The notes under the pieces were generated by a model, which did not search any database, had not been told where the DNA came from, and saw nothing but the letters and a program-made list of their open reading frames with translations. A DNA stretch of 64,000 nt from Sialis fuliginosa (lineage: Eukaryota > Arthropoda > Insecta > Megaloptera > Sialidae), in the NCBI GenBank assembly GCA_961205875.1, contig OY540813.1, positions 33,017,001-33,081,000 on the forward strand, given 5' to 3'. The position numbers were made by a program, and so were the translations under genes. Each line of letters starts with the position of its first letter. The first letter of the stretch is position 1. Shown in pieces: positions 1 through 12,598 of the stretch.

Positions 1-1700
1 AGGACATTTAGTTAAACATTTGCCATTACTGGGGTGCTTGCCAAGACCGGTGCCGTTACCTTATAACCTTTTATTTTGTTTGTTTTTTCTTCAGTAATGG
101 ATAAATTAAAACCAGTTATGGGCACCAAGTGATGTTTACTTACTAGTTATTACAAAATGATAAGTACGACGACACAAAAGTTATAAAATAAAGAATCGTA
201 AAATTTTAAACAATGTAAAGCAGATGCTATGATAATATAATAATTAATAAATAGATTACACTAATAGTAATTAGTTTTGACACCCATTAGCCGATTGTCT
301 ATAAATTAAGCTGTTTTACAGTTAAGTGTCTATCGATTATAATTCAGTAATGGCAGTAACCATATATCAACAAATATTTATAATTTAGTACACTTAATTC
401 TGAGGTATGATCCAAGACTGGCGCCAGTACCTTACTCACAACACACACTGTCGCATAAATACAAACAAAATACACAAAACATGCATAACATTTATCATCC
501 AAACCAAAAAAGATCTATCCAAATCTCTAGACTACTTTGCACATCCTCTACGTAAGTTCATATTCTTTGTTTACAGTTTAAACAAGATTTGTACAATTTC
601 TCCATGTACATGCACTCGATGTGCATAATTCAAACACTCCTGACCACAGTGACTGCACATTTACCCCGGAGGATTCTCAAAATCCTTCTTAGTCGTACAT
701 AATGTCAAACAGTGCATAGCCGTCACGTCGAGTCGCTCGCCCCGACAGAAAAACAAACATTACATAGTGCTAACACTCGATGTATAGTACATACTGCGTC
801 TATTGACGTTGCAGCGGTACATTAATGGGGCACATACGATTTGTGATGTTGTCTCACGATCGAGTGGCTCTTGCACATTGTATGTATAGTCTGTTTCATT
901 TAAGATTACAGTGGTGGGCGGGGAATCAGACGGTACGATTCATACAGGCATTATTCTCGTACTAGGCTAGCCCACAGAATAAAGATAGTAAGAAGCGATA
1001 CTCCACGTTAAAAAAACTGACAATCGTTTTTTTACATACATTCTAAAATTTGTAAGAAATAAAACTGACCTTTAAATTATGAATATTATTATTCTAATAT
1101 CCTAATGTCAATAATATAATACACACGCTACGCGCCCCAACCACAAATCGTGCCACATTTGATAAAATATTGATTGATAAAATATATATATTTTTTTTAA
1201 CTTTTGTCATAAAATTTTCGTAAAATATTTCAATGTAATTGTTTTAAATGTTGATAAGTAAATAATTCTTGAATTTGGCGGTAATAATCATCTATCATTA
1301 TTAATATTACAATTTACATGTACAAATCACCCCCAACCTCAAACGTACTCGGGTATCAGCGTTTGGCTGCGATTTTCGTATGTATATATTAATATATTAT
1401 ATAATACCCTTACCATTATTTTTAATATTTTAAAATTGTAGAAAAGATCATTGTGAACTTCAATCAAAATTGTTTTCTTACGATTTTCATTATTATAGGT
1501 TAAAGGTATATAATGGGTGTTATATACACGTAACATATTATATTTGAAAACAATAATAGTTATAGTTGCAAATAAGTGAAATTTTGACCTAACACAATTT
1601 CAATTGCAAGGAATATACAATATATGATTTCTATTAAAATAACGTTATAATTTCAATCAAAATCTATAATATTCTGATGTACATCCTTAATATATATAAA
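1..1700. other. AT-rich intergenic stretch, nothing recognised
   Basis: No supported gene, RNA or mobile element was recognised here. Short open frames at 407-628 and 1339-1536 have low-complexity translations with no family resemblance. Bases about 650-1000 are noticeably richer in G+C and CpG than the surroundings, but no splice sites, repeats or termini could be tied to them. Confidence 0.5.
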
Positions 1701-1707
1701 GCTCATT

Positions 1708-1876
1708 TGTACTTTTTTCTTCTGATTCGTTTTTGTTAGGTAATTTAGATATTGATAAGTTATTATTACAATAATAACTAATCGTGTTTGTACTTAATTA
1801 ATTAAACTATATTTTTCAAAAATCCTAAACAATAATTCCGTAGTCTACGCGAGCGAAGCCGCGTGGGCACTGCTAG
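1708..1876 (+). mobile_element. Helitron-like 3' end
   Basis: The segment ends in a short GC hairpin (ACGCG paired with CGCGT across AGCGAAGC) followed closely by CTAG and then T. This is the layout of a Helitron 3' terminus. A second, diverged copy lies in the same orientation at 40678-40822 and shares the stretch around GTTATTATTACAATAATAAC. No 5' TC end or Rep/helicase coding was found, so this is a non-autonomous fragment at best. The class call rests only on the terminus. Confidence 0.45.
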
Positions 1877-1911
1877 TATATTATATATCCCTATTTCTTC
1901 GTATGTATAAG

Positions 1912-2371
1912 GCGGCTATTACACTATCAAATAAATATGTCAAAGATTTGATCATATTTCTTTGATAAAATATGAGATTTTGTTCTATTACACTACATAA
2001 AATAGTTGATAATATTTTCTCAATATTATCTAGAGATATTTTCTTCCTTTTTGGTGCATTTTGATTATCAGTGCGTGGATGTTCGTCAATTGACGCGATC
2101 GAGGTTTGAATTTACAACCGTGTATTGTGATTTTTATAATCAATAAGAAGATTATCATATAATACTGCATTTTGTTGATATTCATATATTAATAATTATA
2201 TAACTGTAACTGTCAGTGATAAGTTGGTAGTTGCCATTTTGTTTTTGACGTCAAAAACTATGATCATATAAATATTATGAAAGTAAATATTATAAAAGTT
2301 GACTTATTACACTGTCACATTTCTTTGATCAAATAAATTTTATCATATTTCTTTGATAGTGTAATAGCCGC
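1912..2371. mobile_element. MITE, 460 bp, with perfect 20-bp ends
   Basis: The ends are perfect inverted repeats, GCGGCTATTACACTATCAAA and its complement. They are flanked by a 5-bp direct repeat, ATAAG, at 1907-1911 and 2372-2376. The interior is AT-rich and non-coding. Duplication length alone does not fix the superfamily. The perfect flanks and ends suggest a fairly recent insertion. Confidence 0.8.
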
Positions 2372-2404
2372 ATAAGTCAGCTAAACGATAATAAACTATT
2401 AATT

Positions 2405-3153
2405 AAAGGACCCCGCAGTTTTTGATAGGGAAATGGCTTTCAGTCAATATCTTTGAAACCAACTGGAAAATATTCTCTAAATCATCCCGATTAAAAGTCT
2501 CAATGGCCGCAACCGCCTAAGTTATCGAGGTTTCGTGCAAAATGCTGTTTTGTACCTAATACTGCAATAAAAAAAATCGATCTAGTACAGGACATTTTGA
2601 ACAAAGAAATTAATTTTTATGTATCGTTTTGTTTATTTAATTTCTAAATTTTTATGTTGTTAAAGTTTGCAAGTTCTAGCAAATTATTTTATGGATTATA
2701 ATAAAGTTTTTATAAAACATGTTAAGGTATGTGTATTGCCGTCAGCGCCAGCTACTAGCGATAGTATTAAAAATATTAAATTGTAAAATAAAAACAATAG
2801 AAAATTAGTTGTCATAAAAATATAACTTTGATTTGTAACACACTTATGGGACACCTTATATAAATGTAACTATTTTAAAAATATGCTGCTTGTCTAGCCT
2901 GACAACTTTTGTATTTAAAGTTTTCTTCCATTTGTTATAATAAATTAAATATTGAACTTGGGACATCCTGTACTATATCGATTTTTTGATTGAAGTGTTA
3001 GGTACAAAACAGCATTTTGCGTGAAACCTCGATAACTTAGGCGGTTGCGACCATTGAGACTTTTAATCGGAATGATTTAGAGAATATTTTCCAGTTGGTT
3101 TCAAAGAGATTGACTGAAAGCCATTTCCCTATCAAAAACTTCGGGGTCCTTTG
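2405..3153. mobile_element. Foldback element, about 190-bp arms
   Basis: Left arm 2405-2595 and right arm 2965-3153 are near-perfect inverted copies. Both begin with AAAGGACCCCG and share GATAGGGAAATGGCTTTCAG. The loop (2596-2960) holds a sequence shared with 11930-12060 (inverted) and 55150-55260 (direct), recognisable by TGACAACTTTTGTATTTAAA. No coding is seen and the target duplication is unclear. Confidence 0.75.
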
Positions 3154-3209
3154 CAATAATTAAAAATTAAAAAATGTTACCATAAAACATCATCAAAATA
3201 AAACATGAC

Positions 3210-4292
3210 AGGTTTCCGTAGTCATTACGATTTATAAACAAGAGTTATTTAAATTTTTTTTATAAACTATTCTAGCTACAGTGACCATTATAATTTTCAT
3301 TGAAAGTACTAACTAATAGCTACACTCTGGATATTTTTTAGAATTTTATATCGATAGTTTAGAAAGTAGAAGGGGGGAGAGGACGCTCTGATAACGACAT
3401 TTAAATGCAAATATATCGTGACTGAAGGGTTAAAATTAAAATGTCATATAACATTTCTTGTTGCATTTAAGGGAGACCTATCTAAAGATACTCCACTCAA
3501 TGGGGTGAGTGAAAAAAAATTGAGTACAAGTTTCAGTCTATGGGAGGGGTCCAAAATAATTTTGACAGTATTCGTTATAATTTTCAGTGAAAGTACTAAT
3601 TAAAAGCTACATTCAAAAAAAATTTCAGATTTTTTGAATAAATAGTTTAGAAATTAGGGTGGGGGGGACGCTCTGATAACGACATTTAAGTGCAAATACA
3701 TATATCGTGTCTGAAGGGTTAATTTAAAAAAATCATTTCACATTTTTTGTTGCATTTTAGGAGACCTATCTAATGACATTCCACTCAATGGAGTAAGTGA
3801 AAAAAAATGTGAGTTCACTTTTCAGCCTATAAGAGGGGGGTCTAAAATAATTTTGACAGTGTTCGTTATAATTTTTAGTGGAAGTAGGTACTAATTAAAA
3901 GCCACATTCTGAATTTTTTTCAGATTTTTTGAATAGATAGTTTTGAAATTAGGGTAGAGGGGAGGCTCTGATAACGACATTTAAATGCAAATATATCGTG
4001 ACTGAAGGGTTAATTTTAAAAGATCATTTCACATTTTTTGTTGCATTTTAGGTGACCTATCTTATGACATCCCACTCAATGAATAAGTGATAAAAAAATG
4101 TGACTTCACTTTTCAGTCTATTTAAAGGGGGTCCAAAAAAATTATTTTTTCCAAAAATCTTATCATTTCTGTTTATATGTTATCAGTCTTCGTTTGTATA
4201 CTAAATTTCATCGTAACCGGCTTAAATTTTTCTGGACGGACGGACATGGCGAAACTACATATAAGGTTTCCTAGTTTTCTACGGAAACCTAA
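3210..4292 (+). repeat. GTTTCCGTAG-family repeat with about 290-bp internal tandem units
   Basis: Three head-to-tail units of roughly 290 bp occupy about 3285-4170. They are anchored by GACGCTCTGATAACGACATT at about 3382, 3669 and 3966, and by the shared pieces GACTGAAGGGTTAA and CCCACTCAATG. The segment then runs through a GGACGGACGGACA-type stretch and ends at CTAGTTTTCTACGGAAACC. The same terminus recurs at 4560-4685 in direct orientation and at 5683, 8487, 9192 and 29850 inverted. This is a dispersed non-coding insect family; its class is unknown. Confidence 0.7.
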
Positions 4293-4559
4293 AAAGAACT
4301 TACTTTCAAACCTTCAAAGTATCACTATATAATCATTGAAAATTATATAATGATTCACACAATGTAATTTTATAAGTAAAATACAAAAATTATCACTGCA
4401 CAATTAAAAAAATATATATAACATTTAACATATGTTTTCTCGGTCTTCACAATGTAAAAACAACATACATACATCGGATCTGATTAATTAAATTTGCAAT
4501 AATTAAGAATTTTACCATAAAATAGCTTCAAAAAAGAGCTTCTCTTCAAATTCTGTTTT
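4293..4559. other. AT-rich spacer
   Basis: AT-rich sequence between two ends of the same dispersed repeat family. No gene or structured repeat was seen. Confidence 0.4.
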
Positions 4560-4685
4560 CGAGTTATCAATCTACGTCTGTGTACCAAATTTAATCTTAA
4601 TCGGTATAAAATTTGTATAGACAGACAGACAGACTGATTGTGAGTGAAACTATACGGATTCTTAGTTTTCTACGGAACCCTAAAA
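4560..4685 (+). repeat. Second end-copy of the GGTTCCGTAG family
   Basis: A truncated copy runs from CGAGTTATCAATCTACGTCT through ACAGACAGACAGACTG to TTTTCTACGGAACCC. It matches the terminal 120 bp of the copy ending at 4292 and the inverted copy starting at 5683. Confidence 0.65.
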
Positions 4686-5103
4686 AAGTAATTTAAGTTA
4701 TACATATCATAAGAAAATATAAATTTCATATTGTAAATTATTATTTAAAATTTATAAAACAAAGACACAACATTTCCGATCGTTGCATTGCATATTGTTA
4801 AATATTTTACACCTGTTTGAAAGCTACAAAACTCCAATGCATGTAAAATTAACACAAATATGTATCTTTTACCATTCTAGGTTTTACTTTGAAAACCACT
4901 AAACCAGAGAATATGTACTAATGAATAATAAATAGTAATTAAGTACAGAGTTGAGACATAATAACTTTCTCCTGTCAAAGATATTCTTTAGCATAGCTTT
5001 GATGTTTTAGAGTTTATCTTGTTTACAACTCCTACACAATAGTCCATATTTCAATTTAAAAATAATATATCGACTTTTACATTTCCACTTATTTCACCAA
5101 GTC
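4686..5103. other. AT-rich spacer
   Basis: Low-complexity AT-rich sequence; no gene, repeat end or RNA was recognised. Confidence 0.4.
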
Positions 5104-5679
5104 CTTTGATCGGTGTCCGGAAAGTTCACCGTTCAAAATTCACCGACCATAGTTCACCGCTCACAATTCACCGCTAGGAAAGTTCACCGTCGGAAAGTTT
5201 TTTTTTTTTTTTTTTAATTTTAATTTTGTCTATCGAACTGTTCGTTCATTTAGACAGCTGCCGTCGGAAAGTTCACCGCCGAATAAAACAATAAAAATAT
5301 TATTATTTTAATTTATTTATTAGATTAGACTGATCTTAACAATGTGCTATATACATATTTGTTCAGACACGTATTAAGTGATATTTTAGGCCTGTATTGT
5401 TAAAATAACAAATACACATATTATTAGTACAGGCAAATTAGACAAAATATCGACCTGAAAAGAACATAATTCTTAGATCTATTTTTTTGTTTTAAATCAC
5501 TTTGTTATACATATATATACTTTAAGAATCCAATGAGTCCCGAGTTTTAAGGCTGTTGCGTATGTGAATATTGGAGGGGGGAAAGGTTGCGCGCGGATAG
5601 CTTTTATATTGTTGATGATTTTCTTTAATAACACATTAAAGACTGTCTTAATTTTAAATATTATACACCTAATATCTAT

Positions 5680-6165
5680 TTTAGGGTTCCGGAGAAAACT
5701 AGAAACCCTTCTAGTTTCGCTCTGTCCGCCCGTCCGTCCGTCCGTACGTTTATATAAATTTTATACCGATTTAGATAAAATTTGGTATAAAAACGTAGAT
5801 TGATAACTCAAAAACAAAAATGATGAAATTTTGAAAAAAAATTATTGGACCCCCTTCCAATAGACTAAAAAATAAATTCAATTTTTTTTCACTTACCCCA
5901 TAAAGTGGGGTGTCCTTAAATAGGTCTTTTAAAATGCAACAAAAAATGTCAAATGACCTTTTGATTTTAACCCTTCAGTCACGATATATTTGCTTTTCAA
6001 TGTCATTGTTAGAGCGTCTCCACCCATCTAATTTCTAAACTCTTGATTCAAAAAATCTGAAAAAAATCTAAAATGTAGCTTTTAATTAGTACTTTCACTG
6101 AAAATTATAACAAACACTGTCAAAAAATTCTTTGGACCCCCCTCCCATAGACTGAAAAGCGTACT
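5680..6165 (-). repeat. Inverted copy of the GGGTTCCGTAG family
   Basis: Reading from AGGGTTCCGGAGAAAACTAG, this copy carries CCGTCCGTCCGTCCG, then one-plus units of the roughly 290-bp repeat seen at 3285-4170, all inverted. It sits inside the 5112-8420 element, so it was probably inserted there. Confidence 0.65.
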
Positions 6166-7410
6166 TACATTATTTTCGTACATTTGATTGAACATGTCCA
6201 TTTTACCCCACTTTTCCCTCCATAATTCTAATAATTTTACATAATGACAACATTATTTTACAAAATATACTCACTAACATAAAGGCAACCTATAAAATAA
6301 TCCGTTAAATCTTTAATAAAAACTTAAATATTCACGATTTTTTTTCATGGGTTTTGCCTTTTGAGTTATATCATTTTGTATATAAAAAACTATTTAAAGA
6401 TACCATCTGCTACAATTTTTATAAAAAAGTTTTTTCTTGAAAACCCTTAGTTTTTGAATAATATTAACAAATATACTGAGATACACAATTTATAAAGCTC
6501 AAAAACTCTCTTTAGTAATGAATAATTCAGATAACCACTGATTGTTGTAACCAAAATAATTTTTTATGGGTGCAACAGTATCACCTAAACATGTCACCAT
6601 ATGAACAAAAACAAATATAACCCACTAGAAAGAGCTAACAATTTTTTAAATCATTGGCAATACGCGGCCATTCAAAGCTGTTTATGGAGGGATTCCCCTC
6701 TTCATAATTAAAAAAAATAGAATGATTACACATTCTATGAGACATATATTATCCGATTTTCATAAAATGTGTTTGTAGAACACGATAAGCCGGTAAGTGA
6801 TCAAAATCACGACTAGCTTCATCGCTTATTTGACGCGCCCTACTTTAAATCAAAATACCGGCTAAAGTTCCCCAGTCCCGACTAGGGACTCTTCGGTTTC
6901 TTAAAGATAAAGTATTTCTGAAGCCATTTCAGGAGGTATTTCTAATCTTTCCATTTTTCCTTAATAATACCTAATTTTAATGCACACGTGTCAATTTTAT
7001 GAAAATAAATATTTACCGTTACAAAATAATTAATTTTACCTTACTAATTATTTTTTTTGTCATTTTAAAACCCCCAGTTCTCTTCCCAATATTAATTTTG
7101 ACCTCATTAATTACTTAATGTTCGTTATAAACTATTTAGTACAGGGACATTCATTATTTTCATACATTTGATCTAACATATCCTTTTTACCCCACTTTCC
7201 CCTAAACGCAACAACTTATGACCTCGGGACTCATTGAATTATTTAATGAGAAATACTATTGGATACATTTCCGAAATAAAATTTAATCTAATAATTAAGT
7301 TTTAGTTAAATGCAAATTTGCCTGTACTATATACTATAAACCTTGTTTATAATTTAATCAATAAAAAAAATTGTACAGAAGCGTACTGAGTGATATTTGA
7401 GGCCCGTGTA
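6166..7410. other. Interior of the 5112-8420 element
   Basis: Non-coding AT-rich interior. A motif with TTTTTACCCCACTTTYCCC occurs twice (about 6208 and 7190). The stretch 7200-7330 pairs inverted with 5340-5560, including the TGAGTCCCGAG motif. No transposase-like frame was found. Confidence 0.45.
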
Positions 7411-7963
7411 TTAAATTGATAAATTCACAACTCGCCCCCAGTCACAGATGAAGGGTTGTAAATTGATCTCATTCGTTCCGGCGGGAAAAAAACTTCGAGA
7501 TTGTAGGGGCGTGGGGGGCAAAACAACCCTCTATCTCAAACAAAAGTCGAGATATTTATGATTTTCTGTATTAGATAAGTAGCGAAACAGAAAATTCAAT
7601 ATTTACCTACAATAAAAACAACATAGAAACATAATTTATTATTTTTAAATTTAATAAAATTTAAAAAAATGTCCAGACCTAAAATATCTTTTAATACTTG
7701 TCTGAACTTTTGTTCATTTTATTAAAAAAAATAATATCTTATGTTTCTATGTTGTGAATATTTATTGTAGATATTAAATTTTTCTCTGTTTCGCTACTTA
7801 TTCATTATAGAAAATCGTAAATATCTCGACTCCTGTGCAAGATAGAGGGTTCTTTTGCCCCCCACATCCGTACAATCCCGAAGTATTTTTCTCGTCGGAT
7901 CGAATGAGATCAATTACAACCCTTCATCTGTGACAGGATGTGAGTTGTGAATTTATTAATTTA
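7411..7963. mobile_element. Nested hairpin element, about 270-bp arms
   Basis: An almost complete hairpin. The left arm begins TTAAATTGATAAATTCACAA and the right arm ends with the complement. The arms share pieces such as CAGATGAAGGGTTGTAA and TAGCGAAACAG. It interrupts the right arm of the surrounding element, so it is a later insertion. It has no coding capacity. Confidence 0.75.
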
Positions 7964-8486
7964 ATTCACTTAATACGTGTCTTACAATTAGTAAATTTTT
8001 TTGCTAATCTGAAGAATATGCCGGTATGACGTCACAATTGTCAAAAATCACGTATAAACATAGTTGTTCAGAATAGAGTTGAATGCGAATTGAAGCTGGT
8101 TAGTTCTGATTAGGCTAGGTTAGTAAAAATTACCCTCCCCCCTCCCTCCCGATATTTTTTCTGCAACAGTATATTATTTAATGTGAATTGGAAAATAAAT
8201 AAATAATTCAATCTGAAAACAAAAGGCTTTAATTTCTTATTAAATAATTAATTTCTTATTTAATATTACACATTGTTCAGGCCAGTCTAATCTAATAAAT
8301 AAATTAAATTAATAATATTTTTGTCTTTTAGTTCGGCGGTGAAATTTCCTAGCGGTGAACTTTCCGGCGGTGAAATTTCCAGGCGCTGAATTGTGGGCGG
8401 TGAAAACTTTCCTAGACACCCTTTGCTCCATACGAGTTCGACTGATCTTGCTTTTAAACTTTTGGCTGTATTATGGTCCTTTTTAG

Positions 8487-8790
8487 GGTTCCATAGAAAA
8501 CTAGGAACCCTTATGGTTTCGGTCTGTTCGTCCGTCTGTATGTATGTCTGTCTGTATGCCACAGCCCTCCCATTCTCGCATTTATTATGATGATGAGATT
8601 TTTGAAAAAATATTTTTAAACCCCCCTCCCATAGATTGAAAAGTGTACAAAATTTTTTTTTCATTTACCCCATCAAGTCTTTAGATAGGTCTGCTAAAAT
8701 ACAACATCAATGTTGTAGGAACTTTTGATTTAAACCTTTAGTCAGGATATTTTTACTTTCAAAGTGGTTATGTCGTATTTTATTTGGAGG
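8487..8790 (-). repeat. Fragment of the GGGTTCCGTAG family
   Basis: A third inverted copy begins at AGGGTTCCATAGAAAACTAG. It carries GTCCGTCTGTATG and a partial 290-bp unit ending near 8780. The open frames on both strands here are shadows of this repeat. Confidence 0.6.
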
Positions 8791-9185
8791 TATAATGGCA
8801 CATCTCTATTTTTTTTTAAATTACTTTTTCTTCTTTCATAAATCAATAAAGTGTGCTATTTTGAATATAATAATATAAATCATTATACGTTTAATATTAT
8901 ACGTAGGTATCTTCAAAGTTTGGAAATATCGGCACTTTTTTATTCCGCCATACAGGCTGTAGAAAGTATATATGGTATGCCGTTAGTGGGGCACTTTAAA
9001 TTTGAAAATTAACAAAAACTCAAATTGATATGTTTTAAATTACAAAATGTATCAATTTTGTACATTCATCGATAGGGGGTGTGCAACCCTTAACCTTAGA
9101 TCACTAAACATTACTGCCGTGCTTATATAAAGGACAGTAAAGTGTAAAAAATAAAAACAAAGAAAACTGAACTTGAAGTTTTTGA
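8791..9185. other. AT-rich spacer
   Basis: No gene or element boundary was recognised between two dispersed repeat copies. Confidence 0.4.
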
Positions 9186-9189
9186 TTTG

Positions 9190-10818
9190 TAAGGGTTTCG
9201 TAGAAACCCTATTATCTCACTTTGTCGTACGTTCGTCGATCCGTCCTTTTCATTAAAAACAAAATATCTCGTAAACTATATTAGCTAGAAACTTGAAATT
9301 TTTATTGAACATGCAAAATGATGCCCTCTATTAAAAGATGTAAAAAAAATTTGAAAGAACAATTTTTCAGGGGGGGCATTAAGGAGCTAAAGCTAGGTAA
9401 AAAAATATGTTTTTTTATACCAAGGCATGTGGCACGTTAAAATGTATACCCAAATCAGCGAAATTTTACCCTTTTTCTTATTTTGTTCTAAATCAAAAAT
9501 GGTGCCTGAAGGGGGCTTTAAAGCAAATTAAAAAACAAAAAATGTATACCAAGACGTGTGGGATATCAAAATGTAGATCTGAATCAGTAGAATTTGATAC
9601 TATTTTTTTTTAATTCAAAAATGGCGCCACCAAGGGCAGTGTTCTTTAAGGGCGGGGTAAGGTTTTAAAAAATTTTTATTTTGAATTTTTTAAAATTTTT
9701 TAACTGAATGCATAATATTTCAAGAATATTCTGTCTAAATTTCAAGTCGATTGGAGCAAAATTGACGAAGTTATGAGTATTTTTATATCTGGCGGATTTT
9801 TATACCTACCCGAGCGCGCTATTGTTTTTTTTAGTGTTCAAAACTTTAAAGCGTTTTCCCCACAACTCACTTTTTCAAAGTCGGTGCCCCTCATAACGTC
9901 AAAACTACTGCACCGATCCTTTTGAAATTTTGAACACTATTTCTGTACATAATTTACGAGGTAACGCTGGAGAGTTTTTTTCAAATTTGGTAATAATTTT
10001 TATTTTACAATAGCAAATTAGCCGATTTTTTCGCAAAAAATCGCGTTTTTCACTTCAAAGTGTTCCAAAAAAGTAAAAAAATTAAATTTCGAAAAACCCT
10101 CCCAGCGTTACCTGGGGAAAACTATTATCTAACGAATGAACTTTGATTTTTTGATTTCGGATGATCCAGCACAAGTTATGAGGGGCACCGTAATTCTACT
10201 TTTTTTCCGAGAGACGTCCGAATAATTGCTGCCATTGCCGTATTTTTGAATATTTCTTCGTGAAAATTTTATACAACATTCTTCGAATGTCATTCTTTAA
10301 TTTACCATTGGTTTTAATAAAGAGATTTTAACTGTGTCGTCACAAAAAATTCACAAAAACATGCCTTTTTTGTACGAATTATCCTTACCCCGCCCTAAAC
10401 TTTGTAACTACTGGCTCAAAAAATTTGGTGGGACTACCAACAACAAATACTAATGTCAACAATATAATTTTAAATTTTGGAACAATAGGGATGGGCGTTA
10501 TAGACTTTTTTATTTTAATTTTTAAATCTAGGCATGTGGGGTGTCGAAATGTAGGTCTCAATTAGTAAAATATGACCATATTTTTTTTCTAACTCAAAAA
10601 TGTCGCCTGTAGGGGGCTAAAAACACTCATTTATTTTGTCCACACACTCTCCAACTCGGTAACTACTGGCTCAAAAAATCTGAAAAAAATTTGGTAACGA
10701 GGATTTGGTGGAACTACCAACGACAAATACTAAAGTCAACAATATAATTTTAAATATTGGAATTTTTATTATTATTTTCATATCTAGGCATGTGGGGTAT
10801 CAAAATGTAGATTTCAAT
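9190..10818 (-). repeat. GGCATGTGG-family repeat with about 145-bp internal units
   Basis: The segment opens with a GGGTTTCGTAGAAACCC end and then repeats a module with GGCATGTGG, AAAATGTA, TCAATYAGTAGAAT and AAAAATGGCGCC several times. The same family appears at 36440-36790 and 30040-30100. It is the target of three insertions: a palindrome at 9649-10396, the Foldback element starting at 10819 and the TA-flanked element starting at 14498. The family resumes at 20371. Confidence 0.65.
9649..10396. mobile_element. Nested palindromic element with AGGGCGGGGTAAGG ends
   Basis: Perfect 14-bp termini AGGGCGGGGTAAGG at 9649 and its complement at 10383-10396 enclose an imperfect palindrome. Inner pairings include GGTGCCCCTCATAACG with its complement near 10185, and GGTAACGCTGG with CCAGCGTTACC near 10110. 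There is no coding. It interrupts the surrounding repeat. Confidence 0.7.
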
Positions 10819-10900
10819 ATGTCCATGAAGTTAGCAGAGCAAAGTCAGCAAAACAAAAGTTCACTTGACTAATAATTAAGTGCTAATTAAATGCTAATTA

Positions 10901-11826
10901 AATGCGCAAAAAGAAAATTTAATGCTCTTTTAGAAAAAAAAATATTGCATGTTTTGCTAGCTTCAGATGAACTCAGCAGAACAAAGTGTCGAATAACAGT
11001 TAAAATCGTATGTAACTACACGAGACGCTTCAGAAAATTAAATGCGCAAAAAGAAAATTTAATGCTCTTTTAGAAAAAAAAATATTGCATGTTTTGCTAG
11101 CTTCAGATGAACTCAACAGAACAAAGTGTCGAATAACAATTAAAATCGTATGTAACTACACGAGACGCTTCAGAAAATTAAATGCTAATTAAATGCGCAA
11201 AAAGAAAATTTAATGCTCTTTTAGAAAAAAAAATATTGCATGTTTTGCTAGCTTCAGATGAACTCAGCAGAACAAAGTGTCGAATAACAGTTAAAGACGT
11301 ATGTAACTACAGGAAATGCTTCAGAAAATTAAATGCTAATTAAATGCGCAAAAAGAAAATTTAATGCTCTTTTAAAAAAAAAATATTGCATGTTTTGCTG
11401 GTTTCAGATGAACTCAGCAGAACAAAGAATCGAAAAACAGTTAAAATCGTATGTAACTACACGAGACGCTTCAGAAAATTAAATGCTAATTAAATGCGCA
11501 AAAAGAAAATTTAATGCTCTTTTAGAAAAAAAAATATTGCATGTTTTGCTGGTTTCAGATGAACTCAGCAGAACAAAGAATTGAAAAACAGTTAAAATCG
11601 TATGTAACTACACGAGATGCTTCAGAAAATTAAATGCTAATTAAATGCGCAAAAATAAAATTTAATGCTCTTTTAGAAAAAAAAATATTGCATGTTTTGC
11701 TAGCTTCAGATGAACTCAGCAAAACAAAGTGTCGAATAACAGTAAAAGTCGTATGTAACTACACGAAATGCTTCAGAAAATTAAATGCTAATTAAATGCG
11801 CAAAAAGAAAATTTAATGCTCTTCTA
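10901..11826 (+). repeat. Left tandem array, about six 151-bp monomers
   Basis: Monomers start at AATGCGCAAAAAGAAAATTT at 10901, 11041, 11192, 11343, 11493, 11644 and a terminal partial at 11795. The first period is 140 bp because it lacks the TGCTAATTAA linker; the rest are 150-151 bp. Monomers fall into types reading GCTAGCTTCAG or GCTGGTTTCAG. The open frame at 10891-11073 is produced by the repeat and is not a gene. Confidence 0.95.
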
Positions 11827-12598
11827 AAAAACTGTAATTGTTGAATTCAGATTTGACAGTTAACATGCATCTATCGTTGTTTATCAAGGTCTTTATATAT
11901 ATGTTTTAATAGGACGCTATTTGCCTTATTTTGTCAATGTTCAATATTTCATTTATTATAATAAGTGAAAGAAAACTTTAAATACAAAAGTTGTCAGGAT
12001 AGACAAGCAGCACATTTTTTAAATAGTCACATTTATGTTTATTATGTCCCATGAGTGTGTTACAGACCAAAGTAATATTTTTTTAAATACAAAGTATATT
12101 TTTTTAATTTATAATCTAAAGGTATTTATTTTTTGGATACTTTGATATAGCATGTGTGGGATTATATTGAGTGGTTTATAAATTATGACCATTTTTGTAA
12201 GAAAATTGTGTTATTTTCAACATCTTGTAATTACAACAAAAAAAATTTTGTTTTCTGCTAAAAATAATTTTGGCATATGCTCTATTATTGCGATTTAACA
12301 TCAAACATTAACAAAATTGTATTCTTTGTACAGGGCGTATCAAAACTCTGAACTTAATTTTTTTCAAAACACCAAAATGAGAAAAGTATGTTTCTGTGTA
12401 TTTTTTGACAAATAATCTTTACAAGAACCCTACTCGGGAAATAATTAAAGAACAAAAAAATATTTGAAAAAAATCGACGGACCCACTGGCCCCATAAACT
12501 CCTGGTAAAAATTATTTTTGTTTGATACTGGAAATAGATAATACTTATTAATAATAAACCGGTTATCAAATTTCATATATTTCAACTGTATCACTATG
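11827..12598. other. Loop of the Foldback element, built from other repeats
   Basis: The loop contains an inverted copy (about 11930-12060) of the repeat in the loop at 2840-2950. It also contains a fragment (about 12330-12585) of the foldback family at 50739-51524 and 53403-54557, sharing GGGCCCACTGGCCCCATA-like sequence and TACTGGAAAT. It holds no transposase. The reverse-strand open frame at 12354-12569 lies in this repeat fragment. Confidence 0.6.

Larger units (their letters stand above)
5112..8420. mobile_element. 3.3 kb inverted-repeat element with TTCACCG minisatellite ends
   Basis: Both ends start with GGTGTCYRGGAAAG and carry irregular tandem copies of TTCACCG (5124-5280, and inverted at 8325-8411). 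They continue into a shared inverted stretch, TTTATTTATTAGATTAGACT. Flanks CTTTGATC (5104-5111) and CTTTGCTC (8421-8428) are an 8-bp near-duplicate with one mismatch. Arm similarity continues to about 5560 on the left and about 7200 on the right, where a nested hairpin (7411-7963) interrupts it. Repeat-built ends and an 8-9 bp duplication resemble Foldback or Mutator-like elements. No transposase was seen. Confidence 0.7.

Noticed and set aside
8287-8664. Reverse open frame of 125 codons
   Set aside because: It spans the TTCACCG end and a dispersed repeat copy, with low-complexity translation and no family resemblance.
10891-11073. Open frame of 60 codons as a small gene
   Set aside because: It is the 151-bp repeat read through; the same words recur in every monomer.
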